Assembly: GCF_033807715.1 (NCBI RefSeq)
Contig: NC_084600.1
Span: 45,963,824 to 46,027,823 of the forward strand
Direction of reading: 5' to 3'
Length of the DNA stretch: 64,000 nt
Origin: Cololabis saira
Taxonomy: Eukaryota; Chordata; Actinopteri; Beloniformes; Belonidae
Shown here one piece after another: positions 43,302-55,262 of the stretch. Made by a program: the position numbers and the translations under genes. Each line of letters starts with the position of its first letter. Positions within the stretch are counted from its first letter, which is position 1. The notes under the pieces were generated by a model. The model did no database searches, was not told where the DNA came from, and saw only the letters and a list, made by a program, of their open reading frames with translations.

Positions 43302-45089
43302 ATGGGCATGCCAAGTAATGGCATGACCATATTGCAATCGTCCAGAATGGCCCAAAGGGCAATGTTGCTAGCATTTTGCTAACAAGCTAAAGTCGCAAAA
43401 GTCCCACGTCACACCAGCGGGTGTACAGCATGACCCCGCACTGATGTGGAAAAAAAAAAATCCCCAAAAACTAAAACACGTCCGAAAAAATGAGGAAAAA
43501 CATGAAAATGAAGGCGATATATTGGTATACAGAAAAGTTTCCCTTTTCTTATTATTCTTATTATTCCGCACTTTTTTTCGTCCGTTAATACGGCCCGAAC
43601 CGCAACGTGCACCCATGCATGGCATACATCGTTGGATGCGTGTCCATCGTGATTCGATGGGTATTACTTTTCTCAGTAATAGGGGTTACCGTGGCAACGC
43701 TAGTTGCCAAAAAGCAAAAAAAAAGGCGAAAATTCCCGCGCTTATTGCTTGGCCGAACTTTTTCGTAGAGACATCGTTCAAACTTTGAAACACTCGGCCC
43801 GATAGTCTTTAAAGGACCATACAACTACATCATTCTAGTTATTACGGTTTTTGCGATATTTAACTTTCAATTTAAAAAAAAAATCTCTTTTATTTTGGAC
43901 GTTTGTTGCTAGGCAACGGTTTATCGTACAGACATCATTACAACATTGACAAACCCGGGACGCTTTGTACTGCAACATATTTTAGTCTCGTCAAGCTAGC
44001 TATTACGGTTTTTGAGATATTCCACGTTGCTCATTTTGACGCTAACGGAATTTTGGACGCTTGTTGCGCGGCAACGCGATATCGTAGAGACTTTGATTCA
44101 ACGTTAAAATACTCAGCTTGATGTGGACTACAACATACTGAGGTCTCATTACGCTGTCGTTTACAGCTTTTGAGATATTGAAGCAAAATTGTCCCATTCT
44201 ATCCTATGGGGCTTGTTACTATGGCAAAAAAAACCAATGCATTTGTATGGGGGACCATGTGAATAAACAATCTGTTAATGCTGTCCGAACCGGAACGTGC
44301 ACCCATGCATGGCATACATCGTTGGATGCGTCTCCATCGTGCCTCGATGAGCATTACTTTTCTCAGTCAAAAGTGTTACCGTGGCAACGCTAGACGCCAA
44401 AAAGCAAAAAAAAAGGCGAAAATTCAGACGCTTATTGCTCGGTCGAACTTTATCGTAGAGACATCGTTCAAACTTTCAAACACTCGGCCCGATTGGCACT
44501 AACGGACCCTACAAGCTCATTATGCCAATTATTAAAATTTTTGCGATATTGACCTTTCATTTTTCTTTTTTATTTCCATTTGACTTTGGACGCTTGTTGC
44601 TAGGCAACAGATTATCGTAGAGACATCGTACAAATGTCCCCTGACTCGGCACGCTGTGGACTTCAACATACTCAAATCTCATGAAGCTGGTATTTAAGGA
44701 AATTTTATGTCAAAATCCAGGCCAAATGGCCCCATTCATTCGGATGGGGTTTTGTACCATGGTGAAAAAAAAAACCTATCCGTTAACGTAGCCTGAACCA
44801 GAACGTGCACTCATGCATGGCATACATCGTTACATGCGTCTCCATCTTGCCTCGATGGGCATTACTATTCTCAGTCAAAAGCGTTACCATGGCAATGCTA
44901 GATGCCAAAAAGCGCGCCCCATTAATAACTATTGGGAGCACAGGAATGAATGAGATACAAGCGTAAAAACACCTCAAGCTGACATAGAACCACCCCGAAC
45001 ACAACCACTACAGCCCCAAACCAAAGCAGCGAGAGGGGACGAATGGTGGGTAGGGCATGCCCATATCAAAATTTCCAGAAATTTTCTAG
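43302..45089 (+). mobile_element. Repeat family B, copy B1 (complete, 1788 bp)
   Basis: The head ATGGGCATGCCAAGTAATGG includes the stem CATGCCA/TGGCATG. An AT-rich tract (TTATTATTCTTATTATT) at 43547-43565 separates it from the body, which starts CCGCACTTTTTTTCGTCC. The body has three related modules with GAACGTGCACCCATGCATGG (43593 and 44290; CTCATGCATGG variant at 44800), each continuing GTTACCGTGGCAACGCTAG. The 3' end has GGGCATGCCCATAT, the inverse of the head motif, then AAAATTTCCAGAAATTTT and CTAG. No plausible gene. Confidence 0.85.
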
Positions 45090-45127
<38 letters not shown>

Positions 45128-48100
45128 TTTCTGACGAAAGGAGGGCCTTTTTGCCCCCCTAAACGTGCCCAAAAAGTCACCAAATTTTGCACCCAAGCCA
45201 GGCCTGGTGAAAAATTTGATATTTAATGGTTTGCATTAATGGGCGTGGCAAAATGGCTCAACAGCGCCCCCTTGAAAACTTTGTGCCTCAAGCCCCACGA
45301 TACGGTTTGACGTACATGCACGGAAATCGGTACACGCCTGTATCATGACCTAACTTAAGACCTAACTTAAAGAAAAGTCTCTTGGCGTCATGCCCGAAAC
45401 CGAACAGGATGTCGGCCATTTTGAATTAGTCGTGTCATTTTGGCGAAATTTATGCCATTCCTTCGGCAGTTAATACGGCCCGAACCGTAACGAGCACCCA
45501 GGTGTGTTATACATCAAAATGTGCGTCTCCATCCTCCGACACCACGCATTACTTTTCTCTCTCAAAAGCATTACCGTGGCGACGCTAGACGCCAAAAAGC
45601 GCGCCCACCCTTCATCTGATTGGTTCAGACAGAAAAAACTTTGCGCCTCAAGCCCCATAATACGGTTTGACGTACATGAACGAAAGTCGGTACACACTTG
45701 TATCATGTTGCAACTTACAGAAAAGTCTCTTGGCACCATGGTCGAAACCGAACAGGAAGTCGGCCATTTTGAACATTCTGAATGAATCACGTAATTTTGG
45801 AGCAATATATGCCATTCCTTCGAGAATTAATACGGCCCGAACTGTATCATGAACCCAGATGTGTTATACATCAAAATGTGCGTCTCTATCCTGCGACTAC
45901 GCGCATTACTTTTCTCTTTCAAAAGTGTTACCGTGGCGACGCTAGACGCCAAAAAGCGCGCCACCCTTCATTTGATTGGTCCATATTTGATAGTTCCCCA
46001 AAAGTCACCAAATTTTGCATGCAAGGCAGGCCTGGCGATAAATTTATATTTCATGGTTTGTATTAATGGGCGTGGCAAAATGGCTCAACAGCGCCCCCTT
46101 GAAAACTTTGTGCCTCAAGCCCCACGATACGGTTTGACGTACATGCACCAAAATCGGTACACACCTGTATCATGGCGCAACTTAAAGAAAAGTCTCTTGG
46201 CGCCATGGCCGAAACCGAACAGGAAGTCGGCCATTTTGAAATCTGATTGGTCCATATTTGATAGTTCTCCAAAAGGCACCAAATTTTGCATGCAAGCCAG
46301 GCCTGGCGATACATTTGATATTTCATGGTTTGCATTAATGGGCGTGGCCTAACGGCTCAACAGCGCCCCCTAGAAAACTTTTCTCTGCCATAACTTTTGA
46401 ATGGTTTGACATAGGAAGTTGTGGGTGGTGTCATGGGACTCTGTAATGAGTCCTTAAGCTTTGTTGGCCTTAATTAGCCCCGCCCCTTCTTCTGATTGGT
46501 TGTCCCGATTTTCTGCTATAACTTTGGAATGGTTTGACACAGAGAGTCGTGGGTGGTGTCATCAGATTCTTTATGGAGTCCTTGACCTTCATTGACCTGA
46601 ATTAGCCCCGCCCCTTCTTCTGATTGGTTGTCCCTTTTTTCTGCTATAACCTTTGAATGGGTTGACATAAGAAGTCGTGGGTTGTGTCATGGGACTCTGT
46701 AATGAGTTCTTAAGCTTCGTTGGCCTGAATTAGCCCCGCCCCTTCTTCTGATTGGTTGTCCATATTTTCTGACTATAACTTTTGAATGGTTTGACATATT
46801 TGAAATATGCTGGTAATGTGTCAGCCAACCACAAAAATCTCTGGAATTTTGGTGGAATCATTTATTTTTTGTCCTTGCCCGGTGCAAATGACATAAATAA
46901 AGTGCGTGGTTTGGTTGTGAAAAAATAAAAGTAATGTTACGTGAACAATAAATCAAACGCTCCCTTCCATGCAGTGTGTGTGTCTAGGAAGTAAAGACTG
47001 GAACATGCTATTCACAAAAGAACAAATAGTGGGGTTTTACTAATATTTATATCTTACAAATATTTTAAAAATTACGAAAAAACAATTCGGGACTCAGACC
47101 ACATCGCTATGTTGGTATCTCCTAAGTCAGTCAGTCAGAAAATGGCCAAGCTGATTTGTGGCTCAGCGGTAATGTCACCGTCTTTCGTGTGGGAGATCGT
47201 GGCATCGATCCCAGCTCAATGCAAAGATTATTGTCAGCAATTTGTGTGGTTTTTTTTACATCAACATGTGCGTCTCCTTCCTGCGACGACGCGCATTACT
47301 TTTCTCATTCAAAAGCGTTAACGTGGCAACACTCGACGCCAAAAAGTGCGCCCCCTTCATCTGATTGGTCCATATTTGATAGTTCTCCAAAAGTCACCAA
47401 ATTTTGCACCAAGCCAGGCCTGGGGATAAATTTGATATTTCATGGTTTGCATGAATGGGCGTTGCCTAATGGCTCAACAGCGCCCCCTAGAATACTTTTT
47501 TCTGCTATAACTTTTGAATGGTTTGACATAGAGAGTCGTGGGTGGTGTCATCGGACTCGGTATTGAGTCCTTGACCATAATTGGTGCAAATTAGCCCCTC
47601 CCCTTCTTCTGATTGGTTGTCCCGATTTTCTGCTATAACTTTGGAATGGTTTACATAGAGAGTCATGGGTGGTGTCATAAGATTCTTTAAGGAGTCCTTG
47701 ACCTTCATTGGCCTGAATTAGCCCCGCCCCTTCTTCTGATTGGTTGTCCCTTTTTTCTGCTATAACTTTTTAATGGTTTGACATAGGAAGTCGTGGGTGG
47801 TGTCATGGGACTCTGTAATGAGTCCTTAAGCTTCGTTAGCCTTAATTAGCCCCGCCCCTTCTTCTGATTGGTTGTCCCGATTTTCTGCTATAACTTTGGA
47901 ATAGTTTGACATAGAGAGTCGTGGGTGGTGTCATAAAATTCTGTATGGAGTCCTTGACCTTCATTGGCCTGAATTAGCCCCGCCCCTTCTTCTGATTGGT
48001 TGTCCCTATTTCCTGCTATAACTTTTGAATGTTTTGACATAGAGAGTAGTGGGTGGTGTCATCAGATTCTGTATGGAGTCCTTGACCTTCATTGGCCTGA

Positions 48101-48261
48101 ACTAGCCCCGCCCCTTCTTCTGATTGGTTGTCCCTTTTTTCTGCTATAACTTTTGAATGGTTTGACATAGGAAGTCGTGGGTGCTGTCATTTCTGATATG
48201 CTTATGGGGGGCGGTGGACGTGAGTGCGAGGGCCCGTTCATCGCTGCTTGCAGCTTTAATT
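45090..48261 (+). mobile_element. Repeat family A, body and tail (assigned to A7), enlarged
   Basis: Headless body with a (TTA)n tract at 45097-45128. It differs from other copies: one internal module is truncated near 46240. An unrelated 450-bp segment (46800-47250) is present, and the 128-bp module array is expanded to many copies in two blocks (46380-46800 and 47510-48190). The tail ends at 48261. Confidence 0.8.
46800..47250. other. Unrelated segment inside A7, with a tRNA-like stretch
   Basis: This sequence has no counterpart in the other A copies. 47153-47226 has a polymerase III A-box-like TGGCTCAGCGG (47159-47169) and a B-box-like GGCATCGATCC (47201-47211), spaced as in a tRNA or tRNA-derived SINE. 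Full cloverleaf pairing is not evident, so a tRNA gene is not claimed. Confidence 0.45.
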
Positions 48262-50075
48262 ATTCTTATTATTTTTCTGACGAAAGGAGGGCCTTTTTGC
48301 CCCCCTAAACGTGCCCAAAAAGTCACCAAATTTTGCACCCAAGCCAGGCCTGGCGAAAAATTTGATATTTAATGGTTTGCATTAATGGGCGTGGCAAAAT
48401 GGCTCAACAGCGCCCCCTTGAAAACTTTGTGCCTCAAGCCCCACGATACGGTTTGACGTACATGCACGAAAATCGGTACACACCTGTATCATGACGTAAC
48501 TTAAAGAAAAGTTTCTTGGCGTCATGCCCGAAACCAAACAGGATGTCGGCCATTTTGAATTAGTCGTGTCATTTTGGCGAAATTTATGCCATTCCTTCGG
48601 CAGTTAATACGGCCCAAACCGTAACGAGCACCCAGGTGTGTTATACATCAAAATGTGCGTCTCCATCCTCCGACACCACGCATTACTTTTCTCTCTCAAA
48701 AGCGTTACCGTGGCGACGCTAGACGCCAAAAAGCGCGCCCACCCTTCATCTGATTGGTTCAGACAGAAAAAACTTTGCGCCTCAAGCCCCATAATACGGT
48801 TTGACGTACATGAACGAAAGTCGGTACACTTCTTTATCATGTAGCAACTTAAAGAAAAGTCTCTTGGCACCATGGTCGAAACCGAACAGGAAGTCGGCCA
48901 TTTTGAACATTCTGAATGAATCACGTAATTTTGGAGCAATATATGCCATTCCTTTGAGAATTAATACGGCCCGAACCGTATCATGAACCCAGATGTGTTA
49001 TACATCAAAATGTGCGTCTCTATCCTGCGACTACGCGCATTACTTTTCTCTTTCAAAAGTGTTACCGTGGCGACGCTAGACGCCAACAAGCGTGCCCCCC
49101 CTTCATCTGATTGGTCCATATTTGATAGTTCCCCAAAAGGCACCAAATTTGGCATGCAAGCAGGGCCTGGCGATAAATTTGATATTTCATGGTTTGCATT
49201 AATGGGCGTGGCAAAATGGCTGAACAGCGCCCCCCGGAAAACTTTGTGCCTCAAGCCCCACGATACGGTTTGACGTACATGCACGAAAATCGCTACACAC
49301 GTGTAGCATGGCACAACTTAAAGAAAAGTCTCTAGGAGCCATGGCCGAAACCGAACAGGAAGTCGGCCATTTTGAATTAATTGTGTAATTTTGGCTAAAT
49401 TTATGCCATTCCTTCGGCAATTAATACGGCCCGAACCGTAACGTGCATCCAGGAGTGTTATACATCAAAATGTGCGTCTCCGTCCTGCGACACCACGCAT
49501 TACTTTTCTCTCTCAAAAGTGTTACCATGGCGACGCTAGACGCCAAAAGGCGCGCCCCCCCTTCATCTGATTGGTCCATATTTGATAGTCACCAAATTTT
49601 GCATGCAAGCCAGGCCTGGCGATACATTTGATATTTCATGGTTTGCATTAATGGGCGTGGCCTAACGGCTCAACAGCGCCCCCTAGAATACTTTTCTCTG
49701 CCATAACTTTTGAATGGTTTGACATAGGAAGTCGTGGGTGGTGTCATGGGACTCTGTAATGAGTTCTTAAGCTTCGTTGGCCTTAATTAGCCCCGCCCCT
49801 TCTTCTGATTGGTTGTCCCGATTTTCTGCTATAACTTTGGAATGGTTTGACATAGAGAGTCGTGGGTGGTGTCATCAGAGTCTTTATGGAGTCCTTGACC
49901 TTCATTTGGCCAGAATTAGCCCCGCCTCTTCTTCTGATTGGTTGTCCCTTTTTTCTGCTATAACTTTTGAATGGTTTGACATAGGAAGTCGTGGGTGGTG
50001 TCGTTTCTGATATGCTTATGGGGGGCGGTGGCCGTGAGTGCGAGGGCCCGTTCATTGCTGCTTGCAGCTTTAATT
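48262..50075 (+). mobile_element. Repeat family A, body and tail (assigned to A6)
   Basis: Headless body starting with TTATTCTTATTATTTTTCTG and ending with a complete tail at 50075. Standard module content. Confidence 0.8.
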
Positions 50076-50321
50076 ATGGGCATGCCAAGTAGTGGCATGA
50101 CCATATTGCAATCGTCCAGAATGGCCCAAAGGGCAATGCTGCTAGCATGCTAAAGTCGCAAAAGTCCCACTGCGCACCAGCGGGTGTACAGCATGACCCC
50201 GCACTGATGTGGAAAAAAAAAATCCCCAAAAAGTAAAAAACGGCCGAAAAAATGAGGAAAAACATGAAAATGAAGGCGTAAATTAGTACCCAGAAAAGGT
50301 TTCCCTTTTCTTATTATTATT
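50076..50321 (+). mobile_element. Repeat family B, copy B2 (head)
   Basis: Head and AT tract of family B. It is followed at once by another complete B copy. Its body is assigned to 61530-63065; rejoined length 1782 bp. Confidence 0.8.
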
Positions 50322-52098
50322 ATGGGCATGCCAAGTAGTGGCATGACCATATTGCAATCGTCCAGAATGGCCCAAAGGGCAATGCTGCTAGCATGCTAAA
50401 GTCGCAAAAGTCCCACTGCGCACCAGCGGGTGTACAGCATGACCCCGCACTGATGTGGAAAAAAAAAATCCCCAAAAACTAAAACACGTCCGAAAAAATG
50501 AGGAAAAACATGAAAATGAAGGCGATATATTGGTATACAGAAAAGTTTCCCTTTTCTTATTATTCTTATTATTCCGCACTTTTTTTCGTCCGTTAATACG
50601 GCCCGAACCGCAACGTGCACCCATGCATGGCATACATCGTTGGATGCGTGTCCATCGTGATTCGATGGGTATTACTTTTCTCAGTAATAGGGGTTACCGT
50701 GGCAACGCTAGTTGCCAAAAAGCAAAAAAAAAGGCGAAAATTCCCGCGCTTATTGCTCGGCCGAACTTTATCGTAGAGACATCGTTCAAACTTTGAAACA
50801 CTCGGCCCGATAGTCTTTAAAGGACCATACAACTACATCATTCTAGTTATTACGGTTTTTGCGATATTTAACTTTCAATTTAAAAAAAAAATCTCTTTTA
50901 TTTTGGACGTTTGTTGCTAGGCAACGGTTTATCGTACAGACATCATTACAACATTGACAAACCCGGGACGCTTTGTACTGCAACATATTTTAGTCTCGTC
51001 AAGCTAGCTATTACAGTTTTTGAGATATTCCACGTTGCTCATTTTGACGCTAACGGAATTTTGGACGCTTGTTGCGCGGCAACGCGATAATGTAGAGACT
51101 TTGATTCAACGTTAAAATACTCAGCTTGATGTGGACTACAACATACTGAGGTCTCATTACGCTGTCGTTTACAGCTTTTGAGATATTGAAGCCAAATTGT
51201 CCCATTCTATCCTATGGGGCTTGTTACTATGGCAAAAAAAACCAATGCATTTGTATGGGGGACCATGTGAATAAACAATCTGTTAATGCTGTCCGAACCG
51301 GAACGTGCACCCATGCATGGCATACATCGTTGGATGCGTCTCCATCGTGCCTCGATGAGCATTACTTTTCTCAGTCAAAAGTGTTACCGTGGCAACGCTA
51401 GACGCCAAAAAGAAAAAAAAAAAGGCGAAAATTCAGACGCTTATTGCTCGGTCGAACTTTATCGTAGAGACATCGTTCAAACTTTCAAACACTCGGCCCG
51501 ATTGGCACTAACGGACCCTACAAGCTCATTGTGCCAATTATTAAAATTTTTGCGATATTGACCTTTAATTTTTCTTTTTTATTTCCATTTGACTTTGGAC
51601 GCTTGTTGCTAGGCAACAGATTATCGTAGAGACATCGTACAAATGTCCCCTGACTCGGCACGCTGTGGACTTCAACATACTCAAATCTCATGAAGCTGGT
51701 ATTTAAGGAAATTTTATGTCAAAATCCAGGCCAAATGGCCCCATTCATTCGGATGGGGTTTTGTACCATGGTGAAAAAAAAAACCTATCCGTTAACGTAG
51801 CCTGAACCAGAACGTGCACTCATGCATGGCATACATCGTTACATGCGTCTCCATCTTGCCTCGATGGGCATTACTATTCTCAGTCAAAAGCGTTACCATG
51901 GCAATGCTAGATGCCAAAAAGCGCGCCCCATTAATAACTATTGGGAGCACAGGAATGAATGAAATACAAGCGTAAAAACACCTCAAGCTGACATAGAACC
52001 ACCCCGAACACAACCACTACAGCCCCAAACCAAAGCAGCGAGAGGGGGCGAATGGGCGGTAGGGCATGCCCATATCAAAATTTCCAGAAATTTTCTAG
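50322..52098 (+). mobile_element. Repeat family B, copy B3 (complete, 1777 bp)
   Basis: Nearly identical to B1 in order and sequence. Ends CAGAAATTTTCTAG at 52098. Confidence 0.85.
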
Positions 52099-52103
52099 TT
52101 ATT

Positions 52104-52216
52104 AGTGCCACGGCTGCGCCACGTGGCACGCCTCCTCCATTGAGCTGCGCAAGCTCAATGGAGGAGGAGTGCCTCGTGCGCAGCACGAGGCACTCATACT
52201 ATTGCTCAGGCTTATT
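52104..52216 (+). mobile_element. Repeat family C, copy C1 (head)
   Basis: The head consists of three back-to-back perfect hairpins: GTGCCACG/CGTGGCAC (52105-52129), a 16-bp stem at 52131-52146 with 52152-52167, and a 12-bp stem at 52168-52179 with 52183-52194. Then CATACTATTGCTCAGGCTTA. The body is assigned to 58214-61529. Confidence 0.8.
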
Positions 52217-53568
52217 AGTGCCACGGCTGCGCCACGTGGCACGCCTCCTCCATTGAGCTGCGCAAGCTCAATGGAGGAGGAGTGCCTCGTGCGCAGCACG
52301 AGGCACTCATACTATTGCTCAGGCTTATTTATTATTTATTATATATTCTTCCGTAAAAACTTTGTCCGGCTACTCCTCCTACAGCTTTGAGAAAACGCGA
52401 AAAGTAAAAACGTAGAAACGTGCGCCTTAATCGGGAATCGATGGGTATGACTTTTATTAGCGATTGGCGTGCACGTTTTTGCGCAACGTGCACAAACGTG
52501 CGCTTTTTGCCCCATCCGGAACGCATTGCGTGAACTTTGGGGCCTCACCACTCGCACACCGTTACTCGAAAAATTCTGAACCGATTTAGAAAGTTGTAGG
52601 CCCTGAATTTAACTACAGTCCTGTGGATTTTCAGAACGATGGCACGAATAGTTTTTGCACGAAGTGCAAAAACATTTCCAAATTTCCAAACTAATGGGGA
52701 GCTCATTTTCCCTATGTATTCCTATGGCGCCATTCAAAGCGGATGGGAAAATGTCGAGAAAAAAGACAAAATTCACCTTTTTTCTGAGTCACGTATCTTT
52801 CTCATACTTGCACGTAGAAACGTCATTCAAACTTCAAAACGGAGGAAAACTTCTCTTCTCTCTCCAAACCCGAAACAGTTTTTTCCTAAAATGTACACTT
52901 TTCAAGATATGAGCCCTCAAGCGAGGACTGGAAATCACTTTTTTTCAAATCTAGAGCACGGGAGTCAGTTTGCTAGAGTGTAGTTACACTGAAAAAAAAA
53001 CATGATTTCTTATTTGTAACTCGAGGTCACGGCCAAACCGTAAAAGGTAGACAGATAATTTTTGGTCAGAATATAGACATAGGTGTTGTGATTTATAAAA
53101 TGTGACTTTGACAGGCGTGGTGTGCACAAAATTTTAACGGGGGAGCCAACAGACACGCCAGTTCCTGTCTCTCTCTTCATTGACTCCCATGTTAAATGAA
53201 GTTTTCTTAAAAAAAATCTCATTTTTGTTTTCGAATTGCCGTTACTAACACATTTTAAGGAATATCTGTATGAAAATAACATTTAGATAATCTGGTAGGT
53301 TCTCTGTTTCTCAAAATGTTTTCGTTTTTCTGCTAAGAGCTACGGTTTGAGCGCAAAGTGGAGTGATTTCAGGTTTGTCACAACCAAAAATCCAGCTGAG
53401 TCATTCCCGCTCCCTCTGTATCAGGTTCTTGTTGCCCCTAGCAACCAGAGCTCAGCTGTTGACTGATTAGACTGACCCAGAACTGGTCACATGACTCACT
53501 CAGTACAGACTTCATAGTATAACCTGGAAAATGGAGAAATCTGAACCCTGACCTTTTAACCTTAGATG

Positions 53569-53628
<60 letters not shown>
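53569..53628. repeat. (CA)n in C2
   Basis: Uninterrupted CA tract. The equivalent tracts in the other copies are at 56615-56691 and 59446-59515. Confidence 0.97.
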
Positions 53629-53631
<3 letters not shown>

Positions 53632-53635
53632 TAGG

Positions 53636-53895
53636 TGTTATTATGGGATGGCAGGTGTTTTTATAGGATGTTAGTGTTATTATGGGATGTCAGGTGTTTT
53701 TATAGGATGTTAGTGTTATTATGGGATGTCAGGTGTTTTTATAGGATGTTAGTGTTATTATGGGATGGCAGGTGTTTTTATAGGATGTTAGTGTTATTAT
53801 GGGATGGCAGGTGTTTTTATAGGATGTTAGTGTTATTATGGGATGTTAGTGTTATTATGGGATGGTAGGTGTTTATTATGGGATGGTAGTGTTAT
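53636..53895. repeat. 39-bp minisatellite in C2
   Basis: Units TTATTATGGGATGGCAGGTG followed by TTTTTATAGGATGTTAGTG, period 39. Truncated units end the array. Confidence 0.95.
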
Positions 53896-53900
53896 TGGTG

Positions 53901-55096
53901 TTAGCGGTCCCGTTAGCGGTTCTGTTAGCGGTCCTGTTAGCGATCCCGTTAGCGGTCCCGTTAGCGGTCCAGTTAGCGATCCCGTTAGCGGTCCAGTTAG
54001 CGACCCTGTTAGCGGTCCCGTTAGCAATCCCGTTAGCGGTTGTTAGCGGTCCCGTTAGCGATCCGTTAGCGGCTTGGTTAGCGATCCCGTTAGCGGCTCG
54101 GTCAGCGGTCCCGTTAGCGGTTCAGTTAGCGATTCCGTTAGCGATCCCGTTAGCGGTCCCGTTAGCGGTCCCGTTAGCGGTCCAGTTAGCGATCCCGTTA
54201 GCGGTCCCGTTAGCGACCCCGTTAGCGGTTGTTAGCGATCCCGTTAGCGATCCCGTTAGCGGCTTGGTTAGCGATCCCGTTAGCGGCTCGGTTAGCGGTC
54301 CCGTTAGCGGTTCAGTTAGCGATTCCGTTAGCGATCCGTTAGCGGTCCCGTTAGCGGCCCCGTTAGCGATCCCGTTAGCGGTCCAGTTAGCGACCCCGTT
54401 AGCGGTCCCGTTAGCGGTTCTGTTAGCGGTCCTGTTAGCGATCCCGCTAGCGGTCCCGTTAGCGGTCCAGTTAGCGATCCCGTTAGCGGTCCAGTTAGCG
54501 ACCCCGTTAGCGGTCCCGTTAGCAATCCCGTTAGCGGTCCCATTAGCGGTTGTTAGCGATCCCGTTAGCGATCCCGTTAGCGGCTTGGTTAGCGATCCCG
54601 TTAGCGGCTCGGTTAGCGGTCCCGTTAGCGGTTCAGTTAGCGATTCCGTTAGCGATCCCGTTAGCGGTACCGTTAGCGGTCCAGTTAGCGATCCCGTTAG
54701 CGGTCCAGTTAGCGACCCCGTTAGCGGTCCCGTTAGCAATCCCATTAGCGGTCCCGTTAGCGGTTCCGCTAGCGGTTGTTAGCGATCCCGTTAGCGGTTC
54801 TGTTAGCGGTTCTGTTAGCGGTCCCGTTAGCGGTTCTGTTAGCGGTTGTTAGCGGTCCCGTTAGCGATCCCGTTAGCGATCCCGTTAGCGATCCCGTTAG
54901 CGGTCCCGTTAGCGGTCCCGTTAGCGGTCCCGTTAGCGGTTCCGTTAGCGATCCCATTAGCGGTCCCGTTAGCGGTTCCGTTAGCGGTTGTTAGCGGCTC
55001 GGTTAGCGATCCCGTTAGCGGCTCGGTTAGCGGTCCCGTTAGCGGTCCCGTTAGCGATCCCGTTAGCGATCCCGTTAGCGGTTCAGTTAGCGGTTC
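53901..55096. repeat. 12-bp TTAGCG minisatellite in C2
   Basis: About 100 units of GTTAGCGGTCCC or GTTAGCGATCCC with TTC/CTCG/CAG variants. GGTTGTTAGCG breaks recur irregularly. It is open in several frames on both strands, because the unit is a multiple of three and lacks stops in most frames. Confidence 0.97.
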
Positions 55097-55262
55097 TATA
55101 TTTTCTGTAATAACTTTTGAATGGTTTGACATAGAGAGTCATGGGCGGTGTCATTGGAATCTGTATCGAGTCCTTGACCTTCATGGGTGCAAATAAGCCC
55201 CGCGATCATCCGGCAGTAGTCCGTGGCACTTCAAAATTTCCCGGGAATTTTGTCTAGTTATT

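Larger units (their letters stand above)
52217..55257 (+). mobile_element. Repeat family C, copy C2 (complete, 3041 bp)
   Basis: Head as in C1. The body starts ATTCTTCCGTAAAAACTTTG and continues for 1.2 kb of low-copy-like sequence. Three satellites follow in order: (CA)n, a 39-bp minisatellite and a 12-bp TTAGCG minisatellite. Next comes a 128-bp-type module shared with family A (ACTTTTGAATGGTTTGACAT), then AGTCCGTGGCACT (inverse of the head), AAAATTTCCCGGGAATTTT and CTAG. No gene; open frames over the minisatellites are repeat artefacts. Confidence 0.85.

Noticed and set aside
47153..47226. Functional tRNA gene
   Set aside because: Box A and box B-like sequences are present, but I could not form a proper cloverleaf with a paired acceptor stem and a clear anticodon arm.
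35441..50075. Many recurring open frames of 60-167 codons on both strands (for example those reading MAQQRP...FVPQAPQYGLTYMHENR)
   Set aside because: They are the same repeat modules read in several frames and on both strands, with stops at differing places among copies. No domain, no consistent start and no frame preference: passengers of family A.
35441..50075. Simple tandem satellite explanation for family A
   Set aside because: Four consecutive heads and three headless bodies, with rejoined lengths matching the complete unit, fit nested insertion better than unequal crossing-over. Later homogenisation cannot be excluded.
52104..52330. CRISPR-like repeat array
   Set aside because: Only two copies of a hairpin-rich head, explained by nested insertion of family C. 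There is no regular spacer pattern, and the window is clearly eukaryotic.
53862..54782. A 306-codon frame of [17 protein letters not shown] repeats, and minus-strand TGPLTGSL frames
   Set aside because: Produced by the 12-bp minisatellite, which is open in several frames on both strands. The frame shifts between copies.
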